A stretch of 64,000 bases of DNA, taken from the NCBI GenBank assembly GCA_964019135.1, contig OZ025255.1:8866001-8930000 (forward strand), written 5' to 3'. Positions 9,747 to 22,848 of the stretch are shown here, piece after piece. The DNA is from Arenicola marina (lineage: Eukaryota; Annelida; Polychaeta; Arenicolidae). Position numbers and translations under genes: made by a program. Every line of letters begins with the position of its first letter. Position 1 is the first letter of the stretch. Below the pieces are notes generated by a model. The model searched no databases and had not been told where the DNA came from. It saw only the letters and a list, made by a program, of their open reading frames with translations.

Positions 9747-12700
9747 GACCCACTTATTGTAAAGGACGATGTCCGGTAGCCATATCTTGTAGCAGGGCGG
9801 TGTACATGGGACGTAGACTCACATATTGTAGAGGACGATGTCCGGTAGCCATATCTTGTAGCAGGGCGGTGTACATGGCACGTATACTCACTTATTGTAG
9901 AGGACGATGTCCGGTAGCCATATCTTGTAGCAGGGCGGTGTACATGGGACGTATACTCACTTATTGTAGAGGACGATGTCCGGTAGCCATATCTTGTAGC
10001 AGGGCGGTGTACATGGGACGTAGACTCACTTATTGTAGAGGACGATGTCCGGCAGCCATATCTTGTAGCAGGTCGGTGTACATGGGACGTATACTCACTT
10101 ATTGTAGAGGACGATGTCCGGTAGCCATATCTTGTAGCAGGGCGGTGTACATGGGACGTAGACTCACTTATTGTAGAGGACGATGTCCGGTAGCCATATC
10201 TTGTAGCAGGGCGGTGTACATGGGACGTAGACTCACATATTGTAGAGGACGATGTCCGGTAGCCATATCTTGTAGCAGGGCGGTGTACATGGGACGTAGA
10301 CTCACTTATTGTAGAGGACGATGTCCGGCAGCCATATCTTGTAGCAGAGCTGTGTACATGGGACGTAGACTCACTTATTGTAGAGGACGATGTCCGGTAG
10401 CCATATCTTGTAGCAGGACTGTGTACATGGGACGTAGACTCACATATTGTAGAGGACGATGTCCGGTAGCCATATCTTGTAGCAGGGCGGTGTACATGGC
10501 ACGTAGACTCACATATTGTAGAGGACGATGTCCGGTAGCCATATCTTGTAGCAGGGCGGTGTACATGGCACGTAGACTCACTTATTGTAGAGGACGATGT
10601 CCGGTAGCCATATCTTGTAGCAGGGCGGTGTACATGGCACGTAGACTCACTTATTGTAGAGGACGATGTCCGGTAGCCATACCTTGTAGCAGGGCGGTGT
10701 ACATGGGACGTATACCCACTTATTGTAGAGGACGATGTCCGGTAGCCATATCTTGTAGCAGGGCTGTGTACATGGGACGTAGACTCACTTATTGTAGAGG
10801 ACGATGTCCGGTAGCCATATCTTGTAGCAGGGCGGTGTACATGGGACGTAGACTCACTTATTGTAGAGGACGATGTCCGGTAGCCTTATCTTGTAGCAGG
10901 GCGGTGTACATGGGACGTAGACTCACTTATTGTAGAGGACGATGTCCGGTAGCCATATCTTGTAGCAGGGCGGTGTACATGGGACGTAGACTCACTTATT
11001 GTAAAGGACGATGTCCGGCAGCCATATCTTGTAGCAGGGCGGTGTACATGGGTCGTATACTCACTTATTGTAAAGGACGATGTCCGGCAGCCATATCTTG
11101 TAGCAGGGCGGTGTACATGGGACGTATACTCACTTATTGTAGAGGACGATGTCCGGTAGCCATATCTTGTAGCAGGTCGGTGTACATGGGACGTATACTC
11201 ACTTATTGTAGAGGACGATGTCCGGTAGCCATATCTTGTAGCAGGGCGGTGTACATGGGACGTATACTCACTTATTGTAGAGGACGATGTCCGGTAGCCA
11301 TATCTTGTAGCAGGGCGGTGTACATGGGACGTAGACTCACTTATTGTAGAGGACAAAGTCCGGTAGCCATATCTTGTAGCAGGGCGGTGTACATGGGACG
11401 TATACTCACTTATTGTAGAGGACGATGTCCGGTAGCCATATCTTGTAGCAGGTCGGTGTACATGGGACGTATACTCACTTATTGTAGAGGACGATGTCCG
11501 GTAGCCATATCTTGTAGCAGGGCGGTGTACATGGGACGTATACTCACTTATTGTAGAGGACGATGTCCGGTAGCCATATCTTGTAGCAGGGCGGTGTACA
11601 TGGGACGTAGACTCACTTATTGTAGAGGACAAAGTCCGGTAGCCATATCTTGTAGCAGGGCGGTGTACAACGGGACGTAGACTCACTTATTGTACAGGAC
11701 GATGTCTGGTAGCCATATCTTGTAGCAGGGCAGTGTACATGGGACGTAGACTCACTTATTGCAGAGGACGATGTCCGGTAGCCATATCTTGTAGCAGGGC
11801 TGTGTACATGGGACGTAGACTCATTTATTGTAGAGGACGATGTCCGGTAGCCATATCTTGTAGCAGGGCGGTGTACATGGGACGTATACTCACTTATTGT
11901 AGAGGACGATGTGCGGCAGCCATATCTTGTAGCAGGGCGGTGTACATGAAACGTATACTCACTTATTGTAGAGGACGATGTCCGGCAGCCATATCTTGTA
12001 GCAGGGCGGTGTACATGGGACGTAGACTCACTTATTGTAGAGGACGATGTCCGGTAGCCATATCTTGTAGCAGGGCTGTGTACATGGGACGTAGACTCCC
12101 TTATTGTAGAGGACGATGTCCGGTAGCCATATCTTGTAGCAGGGCTGTGTACATGGCACGTAGACTCACTTATTGCAGAGGACGATGTCCGGTAGCCATA
12201 TCTTGTAGCAGGGCTGTGTACATGGGACGTACACCCATTTATTGTAGAGGACGATGTCCGGTAGCCATATCTTGTAGCAGGGCGGTGTACATGGGACGTA
12301 TACTCACTTATTGTAGAGGACGATGTGCGGCAGCCATATCTTGTAGCAGGGCGGTGTACATGGGACGTATACCCACTTATTGTAGAGGACGATGTCCGGT
12401 AGCCATATCTTGTAGCAGGTCGGTGTACATGGGACGTATACTCACTTATTGTAGAGGACGATGTCCGGTAGCCATATCTTGTAGCAGGGCTGTGTACATG
12501 GGACGTATACTCACTTATTGTAGAGGACGATGTCCGGCAGCCATATCTTGTAGCAGGGCGGTGTACATGGGACGTATACTCACTTATTGTAGAGGACGAT
12601 GTAGGGTAGCCATATCTTGTAGCAGGTCGGTGTACATGGGACGTATACTCACTTATTGTAGAGGACGATGTCCGGCAGCCATATCTTGTAGCAGGTCGGT

Positions 12701-15700
12701 GTACATGGGACGTAGACTCACTTATTGTACAGGACGATGTCCGGTAGCCATATCTTGTAGCAGGGCGGTGTACATGGGACGTAGACTCACTTATTGTAGA
12801 GGACGATGTCCGGTAGCCATATCTTGTAGCAGGGCGGTGTACATGGGACGTATACTCACTTATTGTAGAGGACGATGTGCGGCAGCCATATCTTGTAGCA
12901 GGGCTGTGTACATGGGACGTAGACTCACTTATTGTAGAGGACGATGTCCGGTAGCCATATCTTGTAGCAGGGCGGTGTACATGGGACGTAGACTCACTTA
13001 TTGTAGAGGACGATGTCCGGTAGCCATATCTTGTAGCAGGGCTGTGTACATGGGACGTAGACTCACTTATTGTAGAGGACGATGTCCGGTAGCCATATCT
13101 TGTAGCAGGGCTGTGTACATGGGACGTAGACTCCCTTATTGTAGAGGACGATGTCCGGTAGCCATATCTTGTAGCAGGGCTGTGTACATGGGACGTAGAC
13201 TCACTTATTGTAGAGGACGATGTCCGGTAGCCATATCTTGCAGCAGGGCTGTGTACATGGGACGTATACCCACTTATTGTAGAGGACGATGTCCGGTAGC
13301 CATATCTTGCAGCAGGGCTGTGTACATGGGACGTAGACTCACTTATTGTAGAGGACGATGTCCGGCAGCCATATCTTGTAGCAGGGCGGTGTACATGGGA
13401 CGTAGACTCACTTATTGTAGAGGACGATGTCCGGTAGCCATATCTTGTAGCAGGGCTGTGTACATGGGACGTAGACTTCCTTATTGTAGAGGACGATGTC
13501 CGGTAGCCATATCTTGTAGCAGGGCGGTGTACATGGGACGTAGACTCACTTATTGTAGAGGACGATGTCCGGTAGCCATATCTTGCAGCAGGGCTGTGTA
13601 CATGGGACGTATACCCACTTATTGTAGAGGACGATGTCCGGTAGCCATATCTTGTAGCAGGGCTGTGTACATGGGACGCATACTCACTTATTGTAGAGGA
13701 CGATGTCCGGTAGCCATACCTTGTAGCAGGGCTGTGTACATGGGACGTATACTCACTTATTGTAGAGGACGATGTCCGGTAGCCATACCTTGTAGCAGGG
13801 CTGTGTACATGGGACGTATACTCACTTATTGTAGAGGACGATGTCCGGTAGCCACATCTTGTAGCAGGGCGGTGTACATGGGACGTATACTCACTTATTG
13901 TAGAGGACGATGTCCGGCAGCCATATCTTGTAGCAGGGCGGTGTACATGGGACGTAGACTCACTTATTGTAGAGGACGATGTCCGGTAGCCATATCTTGT
14001 TGCAGGTCGGTGTACATGGGACGTATACTCACCTATTGTAGAGGACGATGTCCGGTAGCCATATCTTGTAGCAGGGCTGTGTACATGGGACGTATACTCA
14101 CTTATTGTAGAGGACGATGTCCGGTAGCCATACCTTGTAGCAGGGCGGTGTACATGGGACGTATACTCACTTATTGTACAGGACGATGTCGGGTAGCCAT
14201 ACCTTATAGCAGGGCTGTGTACATGGGACGTATACTCACTTATTGTAGAGGACGATGTCCGGCAGCCATATCTTGTAGCAGGGCGGTGTACATGGGACGT
14301 AGACTCACTTATTGTAGAGGACGATGTCCGGTAGCCATAGCGTGTAGCAGGGCGGTGTACATGGGACGTAGACTCACTTATTGTAGAGGACGATGTCCGG
14401 TAGCCATACCTTGTAGCAGGGCGGTGTACATGGGACGTATAGTCACTTATTGTAGTGGACGATGTCCGGTAGCCATATCTTGTAGCAGGGCGGTGTACAT
14501 GGGACGTAGACTCACTTATTGTAGAGGACGATGTCCGGTAGCCATACCTTGTAGCAGGGCTGTGTACATGGGACGTATAATCACTTATTGTAGAGGACGA
14601 GGTCCGGCAGCCATACCTTGTAGTAGGGCGGTGTACATGGGACGTAGACTCACTTATTGTAGAGGACGATGTCCGGTAGCCATACCTTGTAGCAGGGCGG
14701 TGTACATGGGACGTATAGTCACTTATTGCAGAGGACGATGTCCGGTAGCCATATCTTGTTGCAGGGCGGTGTACATAGGACGTATACTCACTTATTGTAG
14801 AGGACGATGTCCGGTAGCCATACCTTGTAGCAGAGCGGTGTACATGGGACGTATACTCACTTATTGTAGAGGACGATGTCCGGTAGCCATATCTTGTAGC
14901 AGGGCGGTGTACATAGGACGTAGACTCACTTATTATAGAGGACGATGTCCGGTAGCCATATCTTGTAGCAGGGCTGTGTACATGGGACGTAGACTCACTT
15001 ATTGTAGAGGACGATGTCCGGTAGCCATACCTTGTAGCAGGGCGGTGTACATGGGACGTATAGTCACTTATTGTAGAGGACGATGTCCGGTAGCCATATC
15101 TTGTAGCAGGGCGGTGTACATAGGACGTATACTCACTTATTGTAGAGGACGATGTCCGGTAGCCATACCTTGTAGCAGAGCGGTGTACATGGGACGTATA
15201 CTCACTTATTGTAGAGGACGATGTCCGGTAGCCATATCTTGTAGCAGGACGGTGTACATAGGACGTAGACTCACTTATTGTAGAGGACGATGTCCGGTAG
15301 CCATATCTTGTAGCAGGGCGGTGTACATGGGACGTATACTCACTTATTGTAGAGGACGATGTCCGGTAGCCATATCTTGTAGCAGGGCGGTGTACATGGG
15401 ACGTAGACTCACTTATTGTAGAGGACGATGTCCGGTAGCCATATCTTGTAGCGGGGCGGTGTACATGGGACGTAGACTCACTTATTGTAGAGGACGATGT
15501 CCGGTAGCCATACCTTGTAGCAGGGCTGTGTACATGGGACGTAGACTCACTTATTGTAGAGGACGATGTCCGGTAGCCATATCTTGTAGCAGGGCGGTGT
15601 ACATGGGACGTATACTCACTTATTGTAGAGGACGATGTCCGGCAGCCATACCTTGTAGCAAGGCGGTGTACATGGGACGTAGACTCACTTATTGTAGAGG

Positions 15701-18700
15701 ACGATGTCCGGTAGCCATATCTTGTAGCAGGTCGGTGTACATAGGACGTATACTCACTTATTGTAGAGGACGATGTCCGGTAGCCATATCTTGTAGCAGG
15801 GCGGTGTACATGGGACGTATACTCACTTATTGTAGAGGACGATGTCCGGTAGCCATATCTTGTAGCAGGGCGGTGTACATGGGACGTAGACTCACTTATT
15901 GTAGAGGACGATGTCCGGTAGCCATATCTTGTAGCAGGTCGGTGTACATGGGACGTATACTCACTTATTGTAGAGGACGATGCCCGGTAGCCATATCTTG
16001 TAGCAGGGCGGTGTACATGGGACGTATACTCACTTATTGTAGAGGACGATGTCCGGTAGCCATATCTTGTAGCAGGTCGGTGTACATGGGACGTAGACTC
16101 ACTTATTGTAGAGGACGATGTCCGGTAGCCATATCTTGTAGCAGGGCGGTGTACATGGGACGTATACTCACTTATTGTAGAGGACGATGTCCGGTAGCCA
16201 TATCTTGTAGCAGGTCGATGTACATGGGACGTAGACTCACTTATTGTAGAGGACGATGTCCGGTAGCCATATCTTGTAGCAGGGCGGTGTACATGGGACG
16301 TATACTCACTTATTTTAGAGGACGATGTCCGGTAGCCATATCTTGTAGCAGGTCGGTGTACATGGGACGTATACTCACTTATTGTAGAGGATGATGTCCG
16401 GTAGCCATATCTTGTAGCAGGTCGGTGTACATGGGACGTAGACTCATTTATTGTAGAGGACGATGTCCGGTAGCCATACCTTGTAGCAGGGCGGTGTACA
16501 TGGGACGTATACTCACTTATTGTAGAGGACGATGTCCGGTAGCCATATCTTGTAGCAGGTCGCTGTACATGGGACGTAGACTCACTTATTGTAGAGGACG
16601 ATGTCCGGTAGCCATACCTTGTAGCAGGGCTGTGTACATGGGACGTAGACTCACTTATTGAAGAGGACGATGTCCGGTAGCCATATCTTGTAGCAGGGCG
16701 GTGTACATGGGACGTATACTCACTTATTGAAGAGGACGATGTCCGGTAGCCATATCTTGTAGCAGGTCGGTGTACATGGGACGTAGACTCATTTATTGTA
16801 GAGGACGATGTCCGGTAGCCATATCTTGTAGCAGGGCGGTGTACATGGGACGTATACTCACTTATTGTAGAGGACGATGTCCGGTAGCCATATCTTGTAG
16901 CAGGGCTGTGTACATCGGACGTAGACTCACTTATTGTAGAGGACGATGTCCGGTAGCCATATCTTGTAGCAGGGCGGTGTACATGGGACGTATACTCACT
17001 TATTGAAGAGGACGATGTCCGGTAGCCATATCTTGTAGCAGGGCGGTGTACATGGGACGTATACTCACTTATTGTAGAGGACGATGTCCGGCAGCCATAC
17101 CTTGTAGCAGGGCTGTGTACATGGGACGTAGACTCACTTATTGCAGAGGACGATGTCCGGTAGCCATATCTTGTAGCAGGGCTGTGTACATGGGACGTAG
17201 ACTCATTTATTGTAGAGGACGATGTCCGGTAGCCATATCTTGTAGCAGGGCGGTGTACATGGGACGTATACTCACTTATTGTAGAGGACGATGTGCGGCA
17301 GCCATATCTTGTAGCAGGGCGGTGTACATGGAACGTATACTCACTTATTGTAGAGGACGATGTCCGGTAGCCATATCTTGCAGCAGGGCTGTGTACATGG
17401 GACGTATACCCACTTATTGTAGAGGACGATGTCCGGTAGCCACGATGTCCGGTAGCCATATCTTGTAGCAGGGCTGTGTACATCGGACGTAGACTCACTT
17501 ATTGTAGAGGACGATGTCCGGTAGCCATATCTTGTAGCAGGGCGGTGTACATGGGACGTATACTCACTTATTGAAGAGGACGATGTCCGGTAGCCATATC
17601 TTGTAGCAGGGCGGTGTACATGGGACGTATACTCACTTATTGTAGAGGACGATGTCCGGCAGCCATACCTTGTAGCAGGGCTGTGTACATGGGACGTAGA
17701 CTCACTTATTGCAGAGGACGATGTCCGGTAGCCATATCTTGTAGCAGGGCTGTGTACATGGGACGTAGACTCATTTATTGTAGAGGACGATGTCCGGTAG
17801 CCATATCTTGTAGCAGGGCGGTGTACATGGGACGTATACTCACTTATTGTAGAGGACGATGTGCGGCAGCCATATCTTGTAGCAGGGCGGTGTACATGGA
17901 ACGTATACTCACTTATTGTAGAGGACGATGTCCGGTAGCCATATCTTGCAGCAGGGCTGTGTACATGGGACGTATACCCACTTATTGTAGAGGACGATGT
18001 CCGGTAGCCATATCTTGTAGCAGGGCGGTGTACATGGGACGTAGACTCACTTATTGTAGAGGACGATGTCCGGTAGCCATATCTTGTAGCAGGGCTGTGT
18101 ACATGGGACGTATACTCACTTATTGTAGAGGACGATGTCCGGTAGCCATATCTTGTAGCAGGGCGGTGTACATGGGACGTATACTCACTTATTGTAGATG
18201 ACGATGTCCGGTAGCCATATCTTGTAGCAGGGCGGTGTACATGGGACGTATACTCACTTATTGTAGAGGACGATGTCCGGTAGCCATATCTTGTAGCAGG
18301 TCGGTGTACATGGGACGTATACTCACTTATTGTAGAGGACGATGTCCGGTAGCCATATCTTGTAGCAGGGCGGTGTACATGGGACGTAGACTCACTTATT
18401 GTAGAGGACGATGTCCGGCAGCCATATCTTGTAGCAGGTCGGTGTACATGGGACGTAGACTCACTTATTGTAGAGGACGATGTCCGGTAGCCATATCTTG
18501 TAGCAGGGCTGTGTACATGGGACGTAGACTCACTTATTGTAGAGGACGATGTCCGGCAGCCATATCTTGTAGCAGGTCGGTGTACATGGGACGTAGACTC
18601 ACTTATTGTACAGGACGATGTCCGGTAGCCATATCTTGTAGCAGGGCGGTGTACATGGGACGTAGACTCACTTATTGTAGAGGACGATGTCCGGTAGCCA

Positions 18701-21700
18701 TATCTTGTAGCAGGGCGGTGTACATGGGACGTATACTCACTAATTGTAGAGGACGATGTGCGGCAGCCATATCTTGTAGCAGGGCGGTGTACATGGAACG
18801 TATACTCACTTATTGTAGAGGACGATGTCCGGCAGCCATAACTTGTAGCAGGGCGGTGTACATAGGACGTATACTCACTTATTGTAGAGGACGATGTCCG
18901 GCAGCCATATCTTGTAGCAGGGCGGTGTACATGGGACGTAGACTCACTTATTGTAGAGGACGATGTCCGGTAGCCATATCTTGTAGCAGGGCGGTGTACA
19001 TGGGACGTAGACTCACTTATTGTAGAGGACGAAGTCCGGTAGCCATATCTTGTAGCAGGGCGGTGTACAACGGGACGTATACTCACTTATTGTAGAGGAC
19101 GATGTCTGGTAGCCATATCTTGTAGCAGGGCGGTGTACAACGGGACGTATACTCACTTATTGTAGAGGACGATGTCTGGTAGCCATATCTTGTAGCAGGT
19201 CGGTCTACATGGGACGTATACTCACCTATTGTAGAGGACGATGTCCGGTAGCCATATCTTGTAGCAGGGCTGTGTACATGGGACGTATACTCACCTATTG
19301 TAGAGGACGATGTCCGGTAGCCATATCTTGTAGCAGGGCGGTGTACATGGGACGTATACTCACTTATTGTAGAGGACGATGTCCGGTAGCCATACCTTGT
19401 AGCAGGGCTGTGTACATGGGACGTATACTCACTTATTGTAGAGGACGATGTCCGGTAGCCATACCTTGTAGCAGGGCCGTGTACATGGGACGTATACTCA
19501 CTTATTGTACAGGACGATGTCCGGTAGCCATACCTTATAGCAGGGCTGTGTACATGGGACGTATACTCACTTATTGTAGAGGACGATGTCCGGCAGCCAT
19601 ATCTTGTAGCAGGGCGGTGTACATGGGACGTATACTCACTTATTGTAGAGGACGATGTCCGGTAGCCATAACTTGTAGCAGGGCTGTGTACATTGGACGT
19701 ATACTCACTTATTGTAGAGGACGATGTCCGGTAGCCATACCTTGTAGCAGGGCGGTGTACATGGGACGTATAGTCACTTATTGTAGAGGACGATGTCCGG
19801 TAGCCATATCTTGTAGCAGGGCGGTGTACATAGGACGTATACTCACTTATTGTAGAGGACGATGTCCGGTAGCCATATCTTGTAGCAGGACGGTGTACAT
19901 GGGACGTATACTCACTTATTGTAGATGACGATGTCCGGTAGCCATATCTTGTAGCAGGGCGGTGCACATGGGACGTATACTCACTTATTGTAGAGGACGA
20001 TGTCCGGTAGCCATATCTTGTAGCAGGGCGGTGTACATGGGACGTAGACTCACTTATTGTAGAGGACGATGTCCGGTAGCCATAGCTTGTAGCTTGGCGG
20101 TGTACATGGGACGTAGACTCACTTATTGTAGAGGACGATGTCCGGTAGCCATACCTTGTAGCAGGGCTGTGTACATGGGACGTAGACTCACTTATTGTAG
20201 AGGACGATGTCCGGTAGCCATATCTTGTAGCAGGTCGGTGGACATGGGACGTATAGTCACTTATTGTAGAGGACGATGTCCGGTAGCCATATCTTGTAGC
20301 AGGGCGGTGTACATGGGACGTATACTCACTTATTGTAGAGGACGATGTCCGGTAGCCATATCTTGTAGCAAGGCGGTGTACATGGGACGTAGACTCACTT
20401 ATTGTAGAGGACGATGTCCGGTAGCCATATCTTGTAGCAGGTCGGTGTACATGGGACGTATACTCACTTATTGTAGAGGACGATGTCCGGTAGCCATATC
20501 TTGTAGCAGGGCGGTGTACATGGGACGTATACTCACTTATTGTAGAGGACGATGTCCAGTAGCCATATCTTGTAGCAGGTCGGTGTACATGGGACGTAGA
20601 CTCACTTATTGTAGAGGACGATGTCCGGTAGCCATATCTTGTAGCAGGGCGGTGTACATGGGACGTATACTCACTTATTGTAGAGGACGATGTCCTGTAG
20701 CCATATCTTGTAGCAGGTCGGTGTACATGGGACGTAGACTCACTTATTGTAGAGGACGATGTCCGGTAGCCATATCTTGTAGCAGGGCGGTGTACATGGG
20801 ACGTATACTCACTTATTGTAGAGGACGATGTCCGGTAGCCATATCTTGTAGCAGGTCGGTCTACATGGGACGTATACTCGCTTATTGAAGAGGACGATGT
20901 CCGGTAGCCATATCTTGTAGCAGGGCGGTGTACATGGGACGTATACTCACTTATTGTAGAGGATGATGTCCGGTAGGCATATCTTGTAGCAGGACGGTGT
21001 ACATGGGACGTAGACTCACTTATTGTAGAGGACGATGTCCTGTAGCCATATCTTGTAGCATTTCGGTGTACATGGGACGTAGACTCACTTATTGTAGAGG
21101 ACGATGTCCGGTAGCCATATCTTGTAGCAGGGCGGTGTACATGGGACGTATACTCGCTTATTGAAGAGGACGATGTCCGGTAGCCATATCTTGTAGCAGG
21201 GCGGTGTACATGGGACGTATACTCACTTATTGTAGAGGATGATGTCCGGTAGCCATATCTTGTAGCAGGTCGGTGTACATGGGACGTAGACTCACTTATT
21301 GTAGAGGACGATGTCCGGTAGCCATACCTTGTAGCAGGGCTGTGTACATGGGACGTATACTCACTTATTGAAGAGGACGATGTCCGGTAGCCATATCTTG
21401 TAGCAGGTCGGTGTACATGGGACGTAGACTCACTTATTGTAGAGGACGATGTCCGGTAGCCATACCTTGTAGCAGGGCTGTGTACATGGGACGTATACTC
21501 ACTTATTGAAGAGGACGATGTCCGGTAGCCATATCTTGTAGCAGGGCGGTGTACATGGGACGTATACTCACTTATTGAAGAGGACGATGTCCGGTAGACA
21601 TATCTTGTAGCAGGTCGGTGTACATGGGACGTAGACTCATTTATTGTAGAGGACGATGTCCGGTAGCCATATCTTGTAGCAGGGCGGTGTACATGGGACG

Positions 21701-21891
21701 TATACTCACTTATTGTAGAGGACGATGTCCGGCAGCCATACCTTGTAGCAGGGCTGTGTACATCGGACGTAGACTCACTTATTGTAGAGGACGATGTCCG
21801 GTAGCCATATCTTGTAGCAGGTCGGTGTACATGGGACGTATACTCACTTATTGTAGAGGACGATGTCCGGTAGCCATATCTTGTAGCAGGG
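9747..21891 (-). repeat. 69-bp exon-intron border minisatellite, about 176 copies
   Basis: A 12.1-kb array with a 69-bp period. On the minus strand each unit carries 44 bases identical or nearly so to the 3' end of the loop-A exon (coding PCYKIWLPDIVLYN), then the donor GTGAGT and about 19 more intron bases. The array grows out of the exon at 21848-21957, whose own last 44 bases are the first unit. Two main unit types alternate (GTGAGTATACG and GTGAGTCTACG). Most copies keep the GTGAGT donor; others have GTGGGT, GGGAGT, GCGAGT or GTGACT. In the receptor's frame GTGAGT creates a TGA in each unit. Confidence 0.97.
16907..18010. repeat. 568-bp segmental duplication inside the 69-bp array
   Basis: Marker variants recur in the same order 568 bp apart: a unit with TACATCGGACGTAG at 16911 and 17479, then a TTGAAGAGG unit, then a CGGCAGCCATACC unit. 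568 equals eight units plus 16 bases. The extra 16 bases form a local duplication at about 17436-17460 (GGTAGCCACGATGTCC), which marks the join. Confidence 0.8.
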
Positions 21892-21957
21892 TAGTCTCAG
21901 GACGCGCAGACCACCGAACTCTTCGGGATCCCACCGCAGGAACATGTCGTCCCATTC
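21848..21957 (-). CDS. nAChR subunit, 110-bp exon with loop A
   Basis: The exon encodes EWDDMFLRWDP, then EEFGGLRVLRLP, then CYKIWLPDIVLYN. These are the WxDxxLxW strand and the agonist-site loop A (WLPDIVLYN) of the receptor's extracellular domain. The acceptor is CCGTATAG at 21958-21960, phase 0. The exon ends with AA before GTGAGT (phase 2), and the split Asn codon is completed by the T that begins the exon at 1579. As I recall, 110 bp is the usual length of this exon across animal nAChR genes, which supports using the first donor. The next exon lies 20.3 kb away. Confidence 0.95.
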
Positions 21958-22259
21958 CTATACGGGATCCGGCATAAGATAACATTGGGGTTATAAAATA
22001 AAGAGGAGGGTCTGAAGCACAATCCAGAGATTACGTCTTGGCGATACCTGTCTGATACTATGTCTGATACTGGGTCCCTTCACGGCATTGGTAACTTTGC
22101 TCCATAATTTAAATTGGCATTACGTAAAATATGCCTCCTTCCACAATGCATTACATAAAAGACCCATCCATGAACATCGCATTACGTCATGCAATCCTTC
22201 CTTAACGAGCTATAAGAGTAGTAGAATAATTGCGTTAGTTAAAACGATACATCTGTTAC

Positions 22260-22820
22260 GTCACATGTACGTGATCCAGTCATACGCGACGTCATACAAA
22301 TGATTCAGTCATACATGACGTCATAAACATGATCTAGTCATAGGCGACGTCATAAACATGATCCAGTCATATGCGACGTCATACACATGAACCAGTCGTA
22401 CATATGGTATGGTCATAGGCGACGTCATACACATGAACCAGTCGTACTTATGGTATGGTCATAGGCGACGTCATACACATGAACCAGTCGTACTTATGGT
22501 ATGGTCATAGGCGACGTCATACACATGATCCAGTCATACGTGACGTCATAAACATGATCCAGTCATATGTGACGTCATACACATGAACCAGTCGTACATA
22601 TGGTATGGTCATACGTGACGTCATACAAATGATTCAGTCATACGAGGCGTCATAAACATGATCCAGGCAGAGGTGACTTCATGCACATGGTCCAGTCATA
22701 CGTGCCGCAATAAACATGATCCAGTCATACGTGACGTCATACACTTGATGCGGTCAGACGTGACGTCACATATTTATAAAGTCAGACGTGACGTTATGCA
22801 TACCTGATCGAGCCATACGT
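22260..22820 (-). repeat. 29-bp minisatellite at the donor of the 45-bp exon
   Basis: About 16 diverged units of 29 bp (or 46 bp in longer variants). On the minus strand a typical unit reads CGTATGACTGGATCATG then TGTATGACGTCA. The real exon end and donor read CGTATGGCTCGATCAG then GTATGCATAACGTCA. The likeness across the junction shows that the array arose from it. Many units carry the palindrome TGACGTCA or CGACGTCA. It is older and more decayed than the 69-bp array. It fills most of the 846-bp intron 21958-22803. Confidence 0.8.
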
Positions 22821-22848
22821 TGGTCACCAGCACCTGATTTTTTTCATC
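22804..22848 (-). CDS. nAChR subunit, 45-bp exon with loop D
   Basis: A 15-codon exon, DEKNQVLVTNVWLDQ, lies between a CCCCTCCAG acceptor and a CAG/GTATGC donor, both phase 0. It is too short to appear as an open frame of note. It matches the conserved nAChR segment that precedes the WxDxxLxW strand and holds the loop-D tryptophan (NVW). 45 bp is, as I recall, the standard size of this exon in the family. The joined reading FDM-DEKNQV and LDQ-EWDD is exactly what the family predicts. Confidence 0.93.

Noticed and set aside
11613-17498. A 1961-codon open frame on the minus strand, and similar very long frames on both strands of the 69-bp array
   Set aside because: The unit is divisible by three, so any frame without a stop in one unit stays open for kilobases. 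The true receptor frame is a different one and is closed by a TGA in most units.
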